DNA from: JBCDCB01 sp039182735
GTDB taxonomy: Bacteria; Planctomycetota; Phycisphaerae; Phycisphaerales; UBA1924
Length of the DNA: 46,358 nucleotides
Assembly: GCA_039182735.1 (NCBI GenBank)
Contig: JBCDCB010000029.1
Location: 1 to 46,358, forward strand
Direction: 5' to 3'
Shown: positions 16,773 through 24,442 of the stretch, piece by piece
Numbering within the stretch: position 1 is the stretch's first letter
Layout: each line of letters begins with the position of its first letter
Program-made: the position numbers and the translations under genes
The notes under the pieces: generated by a model
The model's input: the letters and a program-made list of their open reading frames with translations, nothing else
The model's database searches: none
Told to the model about the DNA's origin: nothing

Positions 16773-17644
16773 GCCTGGGGCATCCCGACGACCGCGATCC
16801 CGAGCTCGTCCGCGATGCGCAGCGTCTCGGGCTTGTCGAGGATGATCACGTCGCCCGCGGCGACCGCGACGCAGCGCCCGCCGCAGCGGTGCATCGTGTG
16901 GATCGTGTCGGGACCGATGACGGGGACGTCGCTCCGCCGATCGTGCCCGGCGCGTGCCCCTTTGAGCAGCGTCCAGCCGGGGGCGGGCATCAACTCGTCG
17001 CAGCGTTCGATCATGCGGTCCGTGCCCTCGACGGCTTCTACCGCAATGACGTCGCGCTCCCGTACCGCGATCGCCTGCCCGACGTCGAGCCCCAGCAACT
17101 GCAGCAGGATCGGCCAACCCAGATCGATGTCCGCACGCTGGCCAAGCGTCGGCTCGCGACGCGTCATGCAGCCCACCTCCGCGAGGTGATCCGAGATGTG
17201 CGTGGTCGAGTCGATGAGTTGCACCCCGTCCGCCGCCAGACGCTCGGCGATCGCGTTCAGAATAATGTGCGAGCGTCGATCCCGACGCAGCTTCACCCAC
17301 AGACCGAGCGACGTCGTATCCGGGCGGTTCCGGATGATCGTCCGCCAGCTGTGCATCAGCTTCGCTTTATCAACCTTGCCGACCATCACGGCGTGACGCA
17401 CGCCCATCCGCGAGAGTCGCTTTCCCCAACTGCCGAGGCGCATCGCGCCGACCTCGCCGAACCGATCGCACAGATCGCAGATCGACGGCTCGTACTGCCC
17501 GCTCAAGCCGATCGCGTAGACCGGATGGCCCGCCTGACGCATGCCCTCGGCGACGAGGACCGGGAGGCGACCGCCCGCCGCGATCAGACCGATCGGTTCG
17601 GGAGGGATCGGAGGGTCTGCCAGGATGACCGGCGAGGGTGCCAT
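16769..17644 (-). CDS. lpxI: UDP-2,3-diacylglucosamine pyrophosphatase LpxI (DUF1009)
   Basis: LpxI cleaves UDP-2,3-diacylglucosamine to lipid X in lipid A synthesis and replaces LpxH in many bacteria. The 291-residue product shows family features: an N-terminal IGLIAAGGRLPVLVAEGMRQ, MRLGSWGK, a central region with HAVMVGKVDK, and a C-terminal DUF1009 domain with AVRERDVIAVEAVEGTDRMI, LLKGARAGHDRRSDVPVIGPDTI and GDVIILDKPETLRIADELGI. The ATG at 17644 has a TAGGCT hexamer exactly six bases upstream and no Shine-Dalgarno sequence. It is coupled to the TlyA-like gene by GTGA overlap. With kdsD and the OstA-like gene it shows that this organism makes an LPS-type outer membrane. Confidence 0.93.
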   Translation of the reverse strand: MAPSPVILADPPIPPEPIGLIAAGGRLPVLVAEGMRQAGHPVYAIGLSGQYEPSICDLCDRFGEVGAMRLGSWGKRLSRMGVRHAVMVGKVDKAKLMHSWRTIIRNRPDTTSLGLWVKLRRDRRSHIILNAIAERLAADGVQLIDSTTHISDHLAEVGCMTRREPTLGQRADIDLGWPILLQLLGLDVGQAIAVRERDVIAVEAVEGTDRMIERCDELMPAPGWTLLKGARAGHDRRSDVPVIGPDTIHTMHRCGGRCVAVAAGDVIILDKPETLRIADELGIAVVGMPQA

Positions 17645-17656
17645 CGCGTCAGCCTA
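17645..17656 (-). promoter_or_regulatory. Predicted -10 element of lpxI, leaderless
   Basis: On the minus strand TAGGCT (17656-17651) is followed by six bases and the ATG at 17644. It lies in the short gap after the deaminase gene, so lpxI can be transcribed independently of it. Confidence 0.5.
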
Positions 17657-17658
17657 CC

Positions 17659-18132
17659 TCACGTCTCGTCGGGATCGCCGATGTCCTCGGCCCATACGTC
17701 GGCTCGTTCTCGCTGCATGCGCTTCATCATCGTGATGCAGCGTTCGTCGTCTGCGAGCGCGATCGAGACGCCGCGCTCGCGGAGCAGGTCTTCGCCGCCG
17801 AGGAACGTCCTGTTCTCGCCGATGACGATGCGCGGGATGCGGAGCAGGAGTGCCGTACCCGTGCACATGACGCACGGGCTGAGCGTGGTCGCGAGGGTGA
17901 GGCGTTTCCAGTCGCGTCGGCGGCCCGCGCTGCGGATGCACACCACCTCCGCGTGGGCCGTCGGGTCCCCGGTCTGCACCCGCAGGTTGTGCCCGACGGC
18001 GAGCACGGTGCCGGATTCGTCGCCCAGCGCTGCGCCGATGGGAATACCGCCTTCGCGCCACGACTTCTCCGCCTGAGCGATCGCCGCGTCAAGCAGGCGT
18101 CGTTCCGCTGCTGTCGGGAAGTCGCTTGTCAC
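17659..18132 (-). CDS. Nucleobase deaminase resembling fungal cytosine deaminase
   Basis: This is a zinc-dependent hydrolytic deaminase of the CDA/dCMP fold. The GTG start at 18132 has GGAGG a few bases upstream; a TTG at 18162 in the same frame is unsupported. The 157-residue product has the zinc and proton-shuttle motif HAE at 60-62 and PCVMC with Cys87 and Cys90. The rest resembles yeast Fcy1 more than TadA or guanine deaminase: TLSPCVMCTG, then RIPRIVIGENRTFLGGEDLL and ADDERCITMMKRM near the C-terminus. Cytosine or a related base is therefore the likely substrate; isocytosine or 8-oxoguanine-type substrates are alternatives. It stands immediately before lpxI. Confidence 0.78.
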   Translation of the reverse strand: MTSDFPTAAERRLLDAAIAQAEKSWREGGIPIGAALGDESGTVLAVGHNLRVQTGDPTAHAEVVCIRSAGRRRDWKRLTLATTLSPCVMCTGTALLLRIPRIVIGENRTFLGGEDLLRERGVSIALADDERCITMMKRMQRERADVWAEDIGDPDET

Positions 18133-18164
18133 GAGGCCTCCGGGTGATGCGCCAGCCACCAACC

Positions 18165-18176
18165 TACACTGACCAC
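18165..18176 (+). promoter_or_regulatory. Predicted -10 element of the SpoIIE-type phosphatase gene, leaderless
   Basis: TACACT at 18165-18170 is followed by exactly six bases and the ATG at 18177. No Shine-Dalgarno sequence is present. Confidence 0.6.
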
Positions 18177-19514
18177 ATGAACGTCGCCGATACCGCGCTC
18201 ACGCCTCGATTGCAGCGACTCGTCGAACTGCTCCGCAGCGTCAGCGGCACGAACGACCCCGTGCAGATCCAACGCGAGTTCAGCAGCACCATGGCCGAGC
18301 TCGACCCCGTCGGGGGGTACGTCAGCGTTTCGGTCCGCGGCCTCGAACCCGGCGAGTACAAGATCACCGGGCGCCTCTACAACGACGAGCAGCGCCGCGC
18401 TGGGCGGGGCGACGTGTGGTCTCGGTTCAAGCAGATCCCCACACACCGCGGCGGGTTCATCGGACGGATCATCGAGAATCCGATCCCGCAGGTGTACGAG
18501 AATCTCAACGTTACCGATGACCCCGCGCTCGGGGACGAGATCGCGGAGTACGACAGCGTCGTCGCCGCGCCGCTCTTCGACGAAGGCGAAGCGCTCAACT
18601 GGGGCATCCTGCTCAAGCGCGAACCGGGCGGCTTCCAGCAGGACGAGATCGAACGCTTCTTCATGCGCGGCAACCTCATCGGGCGCATGACCAAGAACCT
18701 CATCATGCGGCGCGAGGTCGAGACGCTCAACGAGCGCCTTCAGAAACAGCTCGAAGAGATTGCGCAGATCCAGCGATCGCTTCTCCCCCAGCGCACGCCC
18801 AGCGTGCCCGGGCTTTCTATGGCGACGAGCTACCTGACCTCGGACGAGGCCGGCGGCGATTACTACGACTTCTTCGAGTTTGATGACGGGCGTTTCGGTG
18901 TGCTGATCGCCGACGTCGCCGGGCACGGCGCGGGGGCGGCGACCGTGATGGCGATGCTCCAGACGATCCTGCACAGCTTCCCGCTCAAGGAGGCCGGCCC
19001 CGCCGCGATGCTGGCGCACGCGAACAGCCAGCTCGCGCAGAAACGCATGGAAGCCAGCTTCGTCACGGCGTGGCTCGGATTCTTCAGCCCCGATCGCCGC
19101 TCGCTGACCTATTCGAACGCCGGGCACAACCACCCGATGCGGCGGCGCGAACCGGGAGTCGTCGAAGTGCTCAAGGGAGCCGGCTCGCTCCCGCTCGGGA
19201 TCATCGAAGACTGCGAGTACGAAGAGGCCGAGGTCACACTCGACCTCGGAGACAGCATCGTGCTCTATACCGACGGCATCAACGAGGCGTTCAGCCCGCA
19301 GCCCGATCGCGAGATGTTCGGAACCAACCGACTCGAAGCCGCGATCATCGACTGCTCCGGTCGCCCCGGCTGCGTCATCGAGTCGATCCACGAACGCCTC
19401 TACGCGCATACGCAAGCCCGCTCGCGCGACGACGACCAGACCATCGTCGCGCTGCGCGTGGACGACGAATCGCCCATCAACGTGACCGTGTCGCCCCCGA
19501 CGTCCAAGCCGTGA
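18177..19514 (+). CDS. RsbU/SpoIIE-type PP2C serine phosphatase with an N-terminal GAF-like sensor
   Basis: The product (445 residues) is probably the signalling phosphatase of a partner-switching or anti-anti-sigma system. Residues about 10-175 look like a GAF-type sensor (ending NWGILLKREPGGFQQDEIE). A coiled-coil linker (ETLNERLQKQLEEIAQIQRSLLP) leads into the PP2C domain. Metal-binding and catalytic motifs are intact: DEAGGDYYDFF, LIADVAGHGAGAA, AGHNHP, LYTDGINEAF and RDDDQT. No membrane segment is seen. Its gene start is predicted to be leaderless. It is coupled by GTGA overlap to the YkgJ-type gene. The cognate anti-sigma and STAS proteins are not in the window. Confidence 0.9.
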   Translation: MNVADTALTPRLQRLVELLRSVSGTNDPVQIQREFSSTMAELDPVGGYVSVSVRGLEPGEYKITGRLYNDEQRRAGRGDVWSRFKQIPTHRGGFIGRIIENPIPQVYENLNVTDDPALGDEIAEYDSVVAAPLFDEGEALNWGILLKREPGGFQQDEIERFFMRGNLIGRMTKNLIMRREVETLNERLQKQLEEIAQIQRSLLPQRTPSVPGLSMATSYLTSDEAGGDYYDFFEFDDGRFGVLIADVAGHGAGAATVMAMLQTILHSFPLKEAGPAAMLAHANSQLAQKRMEASFVTAWLGFFSPDRRSLTYSNAGHNHPMRRREPGVVEVLKGAGSLPLGIIEDCEYEEAEVTLDLGDSIVLYTDGINEAFSPQPDREMFGTNRLEAAIIDCSGRPGCVIESIHERLYAHTQARSRDDDQTIVALRVDDESPINVTVSPPTSKP

Positions 19515-19987
19515 GCGATCGCCAACCCGACAACCCGTGGTTCGCGCCCGACGGCCTGCGCTTCGAGTGCACCGAATGCGGCGCGTGCTGCACGGGCCCG
19601 CCCGGTGCCGTGCGCTTCGATGAGCAAGAAGCCGACGCGATCTCGGAGAGGCTCGGCATCACGCGCCGACAGTTTCTCGATCGGTACACACGCGTCGCGG
19701 GGCGCTCGCGTTCGCTGATCGAACTGGAAACCTTCCACGGGTTTGACTGTGTCTTTCTGGACCGCGAAGCCGTGCCGGGCAAGGCGGTCTGCGCAATCTA
19801 CGACGTGCGCCCGACGCAGTGCCGCACGTTTCCGTGGTGGCGTGAGCACACGCGCTCGCCGAAAGCGTGGGCTCGGGCGGCGAGGGCCTGCGAGGGCGTC
19901 AACCGCGGTGCATTCGTCCCCGTCGAACAGATCACCCGCGAGATCGATCGCCAGCGCCGCGCGGACGTGCGCGCCATGCGCGGCTAA
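19511..19987 (+). CDS. YkgJ-type cysteine-cluster protein
   Basis: The 158-residue product starts at GTG 19511, overlapping the phosphatase stop. The N-terminal motif FECTECGACCTGPPG gives Cys20, Cys23, Cys26 and Cys27, followed by CVFLDRE and CAIYDVRPTQCRTFPWW, the layout of the zinc/iron-chelating UPF0153 (CxxCxxCC) family. These proteins probably bind a metal ion or cluster through eight conserved cysteines, but the biochemical role is unsettled. The pairing with a SpoIIE-type phosphatase is not a known functional link. Its stop overlaps the accC stop by four bases. Confidence 0.85.
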   Translation: MSDRQPDNPWFAPDGLRFECTECGACCTGPPGAVRFDEQEADAISERLGITRRQFLDRYTRVAGRSRSLIELETFHGFDCVFLDREAVPGKAVCAIYDVRPTQCRTFPWWREHTRSPKAWARAARACEGVNRGAFVPVEQITREIDRQRRADVRAMRG

Positions 19988-21327
19988 CCCTTGAGCAGCC
20001 GCTCGAGGTAGTGGATATCGACCCCACCCTTGCGGAATCCCTCGTCGGCCATCAGCTCGCGATGCAGCGGGATGGTCGTGGCGATGGGGGCGATCTCGAA
20101 CTCGGAGAGCGCGCGGTCCATCCGCCGGATCGCCGCGGCCCGATCTTTGCCGTGCACGATCAGCTTCGCGATCATCGAGTCGTAGTGGGGCGGCACGCGA
20201 TAGCCGGGGCGGCAATGCGAATCCACGCGCACGCCGAGGCCGCCCGGGGGGTCGAACCGCTCGAGCGTCCCGGGGCTCGGCGCGAAGTTCCGCTTCGGGT
20301 CCTCCGCGTTGATCCGGCACTCGATCGCGTGCCCGTTGATCTTGATGTCGCGCTGCTTGAAGGGCAGCGGCTCGCCCATCGCGACACGGATGCCCGTGCC
20401 GACGATGTCCACGCCCGTGATCATCTCCGTCACCGGGTGCTCGACCTGCACACGCGTGTTGACTTCGAGCAGATAGAAGTTCTGCTTGTCGTCCATCAGG
20501 AACTCGACGGTCGCGGCACCGGCGTACTCGGCGCGCTTGACCAGCCGCGCCGCCGCTTTGGCGACATCGTCGCGCTTCTTCGGGTCGATGCCCGGGCCCG
20601 GCGCTTCTTCGATCAGTTTCTGATGGCGACGCTGGATCGAGCAGTCCCGCTCGTACAGGTGCACCGCGTTGCCGTGGGTGTCGCCGATGACCTGCACCTC
20701 GACGTGGCGGGCGTGCTCGAGGAACTTCTCGACATAGACCGAGCCATTGCCGAAGGCGGCTTCGGCTTCCTGGCGTGCTGACTTCAAACCGGCGCGCAGC
20801 GCGTCTTCGTCTCTTGCGATGCGCATGCCGCGACCGCCGCCGCCGGCCGCGGCCTTGACGATGACCGGGTACCCGATCTTCTCCGCGACCTCTACGGCCT
20901 TCTCTTCTTCCTCGATCGCGCCGTCCGAACCCGGGAAGACCGGCACCCGCGCCGCCCGCGCGATCTTCTTGCACGAGACCTTGTCGCCCAGCGCCGCCAT
21001 CGCCTCGGGCGACGGGCCGATGAACTCGATCTTGCAGTCCCGGCACACCTCGGCGAAGTGCGCGTTTTCTGCGAGGAACCCGTACCCCGGGTGGATCGCG
21101 TCCGCGCCGCTGATCTCCGCGGCGCTGATGATTCGCGGGATGCTCAGGTAGCTCTCGCCTGCCGCAGCAGGACCGATGCACACGCTCGCGTCCGCCATCG
21201 CGACGTACGGCGCGTCACGGTCCGCCTCGCTGTGCGCAACCACGCACTCCACACCCACGTCCCGGCAGGCACGGATGATCCGCAGGGCGATCTCGCCCCG
21301 GTTCGCGATGAGCACGCGCTTGAACAT
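19984..21327 (-). CDS. accC: Acetyl-CoA carboxylase biotin carboxylase subunit
   Basis: AccC carboxylates the biotin on AccB with bicarbonate and ATP in the first step of fatty acid synthesis. The 447-residue product has the typical length and begins FKRVLIANRGEIALRIIRAC. ATP-grasp features are present: KAAAGGGGRGMRI (glycine loop), the EVNTRVQVEHPVTE metal/bicarbonate motif, and HAIECRINAEDP. It starts five bases after the end of accB and ends the pepP-accB-accC unit. The carboxyltransferase subunits are not in the window. Confidence 0.98.
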   Translation of the reverse strand: MFKRVLIANRGEIALRIIRACRDVGVECVVAHSEADRDAPYVAMADASVCIGPAAAGESYLSIPRIISAAEISGADAIHPGYGFLAENAHFAEVCRDCKIEFIGPSPEAMAALGDKVSCKKIARAARVPVFPGSDGAIEEEEKAVEVAEKIGYPVIVKAAAGGGGRGMRIARDEDALRAGLKSARQEAEAAFGNGSVYVEKFLEHARHVEVQVIGDTHGNAVHLYERDCSIQRRHQKLIEEAPGPGIDPKKRDDVAKAAARLVKRAEYAGAATVEFLMDDKQNFYLLEVNTRVQVEHPVTEMITGVDIVGTGIRVAMGEPLPFKQRDIKINGHAIECRINAEDPKRNFAPSPGTLERFDPPGGLGVRVDSHCRPGYRVPPHYDSMIAKLIVHGKDRAAAIRRMDRALSEFEIAPIATTIPLHRELMADEGFRKGGVDIHYLERLLKG

Positions 21328-21332
21328 CGGCG

Positions 21333-21788
21333 TCAGTCGGGCTTCACCAGAAAGAGCGCCTGCCCATACTCCACGGCCTCTGAGTTCTTCACGAGGACCT
21401 TCTCGATCGTCCCGCTGCACTCCGCCTTGATCTCCGAGAAGACTTTCATCGCCTCCACGATGCACACGACCGAATCGGGCGAGACCCGCGTGCCGGGCGT
21501 CGCGTACGCCGGCGACTCGGGATCCGGCGCCGAGTAGAACGTGCCCACCATCGGCGAGACGATCTCGTGCAGCCCCTCGGTCGAATCCGCGGGTGCCGGT
21601 GTGGACTCCGGCGCGGGCGCGCTCGCCGCGGCGGGCGTCGGCGCCGCGACCACGGTGTGCTGCGTGACCGGCGTACCGCCCGGACGCTTGATCGTGACGG
21701 TCTCCTCCTGATCGCGGAGGTCGAGTTCGACGAGCTCGTTCTCGACCATGAGGCGGACGAGCTCTTTCAGTTTGCGGATATCGATCAT
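21333..21788 (-). CDS. accB: Biotin carboxyl carrier protein of acetyl-CoA carboxylase
   Basis: AccB carries the biotin that shuttles between biotin carboxylase and carboxyltransferase. The 151-residue product has the N-terminal MIDIRKLKELVRLM helix that contacts AccC, an Ala/Pro-rich linker (about 48-70), and a C-terminal biotinyl domain with HEIVSPMVGTFYSAP and the biotinylation motif EAMKVF, lysine 115. Its ATG overlaps the stop of the peptidase gene (ATGA). Confidence 0.97.
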   Translation of the reverse strand: MIDIRKLKELVRLMVENELVELDLRDQEETVTIKRPGGTPVTQHTVVAAPTPAAASAPAPESTPAPADSTEGLHEIVSPMVGTFYSAPDPESPAYATPGTRVSPDSVVCIVEAMKVFSEIKAECSGTIEKVLVKNSEAVEYGQALFLVKPD

Positions 21789-22897
21789 CTACAAGCCCAT
21801 TCGAGGTCGGTCGGCAGCGACGACAAACGACGACCGCCGCGCAGGGTGACGAGGATATCGTCTTCGATGCGGACGCCGCCAACGCCCGGCAGGTAGACCC
21901 CCGGTTCGATCGTGACGACCATCCCGGCGCGGAGTTCGCCCGCCACCTCGCCGGCGATGCGGGGCGCTTCGTGCGTGTCCAGCCCGATGCCGTGCCCGAG
22001 CGCATGCCCGAATCGGTCGCCGTAGCCCGCATCACGGATGATCCCACGCGCGACCGCATCGACATCGCTGGCGCGCGCGCCGTCACGGACCGTGTCGATG
22101 GCGCTCGCGTGCGCCTCGCGCACGACTTCGTACACCGTGCGCATCTCACGGCTTGGCTTGCCGAAGAAGAGCACCCGCGTGAGGTCACCCCGGTACCCGC
22201 CGCTGGTCGCGCCCCAGTCGATGAGCAGCGGGGCGTTCGTGGTGATTTTGGTCGAACCCGGAGTCGCGTGCGGTTTGGCGGCGTTGGCCTTGCTCGCGAC
22301 GATCGTGTGAAACGCCGGCCCCTCCGACCCGCGCGTCGCCATCTCCCATTCGAGCTCGGCGCAGACCTCTGACTCGTTCCAGCCGGGCTCAATGCGATCC
22401 GCAACCTCGACGAAGGCGTCCTGCTGGATCTTGATCGCCCGCGAGATCGCGCGGACCTCTTCATCACCCTTGATGAGCCGGACGCCGGCCACGATTCCGC
22501 CTGTTGAGCGCAGGCGTTTCGCGCCGACGCCCTTCTTGAGCGATTCGAATATCGCGAGCGTGATCGACTCGCCCTGCACACCGATGCGCTGCTCGGTGCG
22601 ATCGGCCAGCAGTTCGACCAACGCCGGCACCATCGGGCCCTTCCGCACGACTACGCGCGCGTGCCCTTTCAGCTCCTCGAGTTCCACGAGGAACCGCGCA
22701 TCGCTGATCACGGTGAGCGATCGCGCCGTGACGTACGCGCAGCTCGCCTCGCCGCTGAAGGGTGTGAGATAGCGGATATCAACGGGATTGGTGATGAGCA
22801 GCGCGTCGCAGCCGGCTTCGCGGATCGCGGTGCGCACGCGCGACAGACGCTCTTTGAAGTACGCGGGAATGCTCGGGGTTCGCGATCGCTTCGCCAT
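21785..22897 (-). CDS. M24 family metallopeptidase (Xaa-Pro aminopeptidase/prolidase type)
   Basis: This is a cytoplasmic dinuclear-metal peptidase that removes residues N-terminal to proline. The 370-residue product has a creatinase-type N-terminal domain (about 1-135) and a pita-bread catalytic domain. All five metal ligands are visible: Asp227 and Asp238 (IDWGATSGGYRGDLTR), His302 (GHALGHGIG), Glu331 (TIEPGVY) and Glu345 (GVRIEDD). The gene precedes accB-accC, a common bacterial arrangement. TATACT lies ten bases before the ATG and no Shine-Dalgarno sequence is seen. Confidence 0.93.
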   Translation of the reverse strand: MAKRSRTPSIPAYFKERLSRVRTAIREAGCDALLITNPVDIRYLTPFSGEASCAYVTARSLTVISDARFLVELEELKGHARVVVRKGPMVPALVELLADRTEQRIGVQGESITLAIFESLKKGVGAKRLRSTGGIVAGVRLIKGDEEVRAISRAIKIQQDAFVEVADRIEPGWNESEVCAELEWEMATRGSEGPAFHTIVASKANAAKPHATPGSTKITTNAPLLIDWGATSGGYRGDLTRVLFFGKPSREMRTVYEVVREAHASAIDTVRDGARASDVDAVARGIIRDAGYGDRFGHALGHGIGLDTHEAPRIAGEVAGELRAGMVVTIEPGVYLPGVGGVRIEDDILVTLRGGRRLSSLPTDLEWACR

Positions 22898-22913
22898 AGG
22901 GGGGCGGAGTATA
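22898..22913 (-). promoter_or_regulatory. Predicted -10 element of the pepP-accB-accC unit
   Basis: On the minus strand TATACT (22913-22908) is followed by ten bases, mostly C, and the ATG. The expected leader is about three or four bases. Confidence 0.5.
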
Positions 22914-22924
22914 GCCGTCGGCGA

Positions 22925-23647
22925 TCACAGCGCGTCGGGGCGGTTCCACGGCAGCTCGCGCTCGTTGCGCGCGCTCATGGGTGGCGAGAGCACTTCCGTC
23001 GCGCCCACGAGCGCGCGCAACGTGTTCTTTCGTGTCGCGTCGTGGGGGTGGAGGAGCAGTTCACGCACCGTGTGCCCTCTGAGCGCGGGGGCGACGCTTC
23101 GCTCGGCCTCTGCGCGCCGGGCCGCTTCCAGTCGCTCGCGCGCCGCCCGCTGACGACGCTCCTCTTCCTGGGCCGCTTCCATCTGCTGACGGGCGGCCGC
23201 CTGCTGCTGCTCGATGAGCTGCTGGCGGGTGGGCTGCCGAACACGCTGGGCCTGCATTGCGGGCGTCCGCGCGACGGGACGCGGCAGGTTGGTCTGCCTC
23301 TGCGACTGCCGCGATTGCTGCTGCGAAGGCACCTGCTGAGGGCTCGGGCCACGCAGCACAACAGTCTGCTGCCCGCCGCGCGCGGCTGCCTGCTGACGCT
23401 TCCGCAGTTCCTGAAGCTGTGCCTGCCGGCGGGCGGCGAGCTCATCGAGCCGCTGCTCGCGCGACGTCGGCTGCTCCTCGCCCTCTTCAACCTCAGCCCG
23501 CCCCGTTCGGAGCTGCTCCTCGAAGCGTTTGCGGGCCTCTTCGCGCGCGCGCTGCAGGTCGGCCTGCTCGCGGATCTTGCCGTAGACCCACGATGCACCG
23601 GAGAAACCGATCACGATCAAGAAGATGATGAGGTCAAGGCCGGGCAC
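22925..23647 (-). CDS. Single-pass membrane protein with Gln/Arg-rich coiled coil, function unknown
   Basis: The 240-residue product starts at GTG 23647, with GGAG nine bases upstream. It begins with a hydrophobic N-terminal helix (LDLIIFLIVIGFSGASWVYG), so the rest probably lies in the cytoplasm or is anchored at the membrane. Residues about 26-185 are charged and Gln/Arg/Ala-rich, predicted coiled coil with a Pro/Gln-rich low-complexity middle. The conserved-looking C-terminus (VRELLLHPHDATRKNTLRALVGA, ending ELPWNRPDAL) may be an interaction tail. No known domain is recognised. It follows the ABC importer genes but has its own candidate promoter. Confidence 0.65.
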   Translation of the reverse strand: MPGLDLIIFLIVIGFSGASWVYGKIREQADLQRAREEARKRFEEQLRTGRAEVEEGEEQPTSREQRLDELAARRQAQLQELRKRQQAAARGGQQTVVLRGPSPQQVPSQQQSRQSQRQTNLPRPVARTPAMQAQRVRQPTRQQLIEQQQAAARQQMEAAQEEERRQRAARERLEAARRAEAERSVAPALRGHTVRELLLHPHDATRKNTLRALVGATEVLSPPMSARNERELPWNRPDAL

Positions 23648-23674
23648 GGGACGAGTCTCCGGAAAGTTGACGGA

Positions 23675-23680
23675 AGTCTA
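23675..23680 (-). promoter_or_regulatory. Candidate -10 element of the coiled-coil membrane protein gene
   Basis: On the minus strand TAGACT occupies 23680-23675 and overlaps the TAG stop of the ABC ATPase gene. It would give a leader of about 21 bases containing GGAG. Confidence 0.4.
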
Positions 23681-24442
23681 GCCGTTCCTCGTCGGCACGA
23701 GCGCCTCGACGCCTTGATCCCGCAGTCTCCGCATCTCCACCCCGAACGCGCGGGAGAGCACGCCGGGCTCCATGACCCGTTCTCGTTCGGCGTGGGCTGC
23801 CACCGTGCCGTCGCCGCTCAGCAACAGCACGCGGTCGGCCAGCGCGTTCGCCTCGTTCAGGTCGTGCGAACTGAGCAGGATCGTGACGCCCGTGTTTGCC
23901 AGTGATTGGAAAACCTCACCGACCATGAGTCGATGGGCGGGGTCCATCGCCGAGGTCGGCTCGTCAGCGAGCAGGACGCGGCTGCCGGTTGCCCCGTCGA
24001 GTTGGGCAATGGCTCGTGCGACGCCGGCCCGCTGCTGCTGCCCGACGCTCAACTCGTGCAGCGGGCGATCGCGTTGATCGTCCAGTTCGACCGCCTCGAG
24101 CGCGCGAGCGACGGCGCCTTCGCTCGATGAGCACCGGAGCCTGCCGAAACGCACGAACGCTTGCACAGTGAACGGCATCGCGACGCGCGATCGCTGCGGA
24201 ATGAACGCGATTCGCTGCGCACGCTGCGGAGCGCTGAATGCCGTGACCGAGGTGCGGTCGAGCGATACGTTCCCGGCGCGCGGCGTATTGAGCCCGCACG
24301 CGAGGCGGAGGAGCGTGGACTTGCCGGCACCGTTCGGCCCGATGATCGCGGTGATCCCGGGACGGCATTCGACATCGATCTCGCGCAGCACGTCGCATGA
24401 CTTGTGGTAGGCGAACGAGACGTTGTCGAAGCGCAGGGTCAT
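23678..24442 (-). CDS. ABC importer ATPase, siderophore/cobalamin (FecE/BtuD) type
   Basis: This subunit powers the adjacent FecCD-type permease. The 254-residue product starts at ATG 24442, overlapping the permease stop (ATGA). It has Walker A GPNGAGKS at 35-42, a Q-loop (AFIPQRS), signature LSVGQQQR at 130-137 and Walker B VLLADEPTSAMD at 155-166, followed by SSHDLNEA. The signature has valine in place of the second residue of the usual LSGGQ motif. The ATPase follows the classic type II importer layout. Iron-siderophore, haem or cobalamin are possible substrates. Confidence 0.93.
   Translation of the reverse strand: MTLRFDNVSFAYHKSCDVLREIDVECRPGITAIIGPNGAGKSTLLRLACGLNTPRAGNVSLDRTSVTAFSAPQRAQRIAFIPQRSRVAMPFTVQAFVRFGRLRCSSSEGAVARALEAVELDDQRDRPLHELSVGQQQRAGVARAIAQLDGATGSRVLLADEPTSAMDPAHRLMVGEVFQSLANTGVTILLSSHDLNEANALADRVLLLSGDGTVAAHAERERVMEPGVLSRAFGVEMRRLRDQGVEALVPTRNG

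Noticed and set aside
16773..17300. Longer minus-strand frame joined to the TlyA-like gene, as a possible S4 domain
   Set aside because: That extension is arginine-rich noise in a different frame of lpxI, not an S4 domain.
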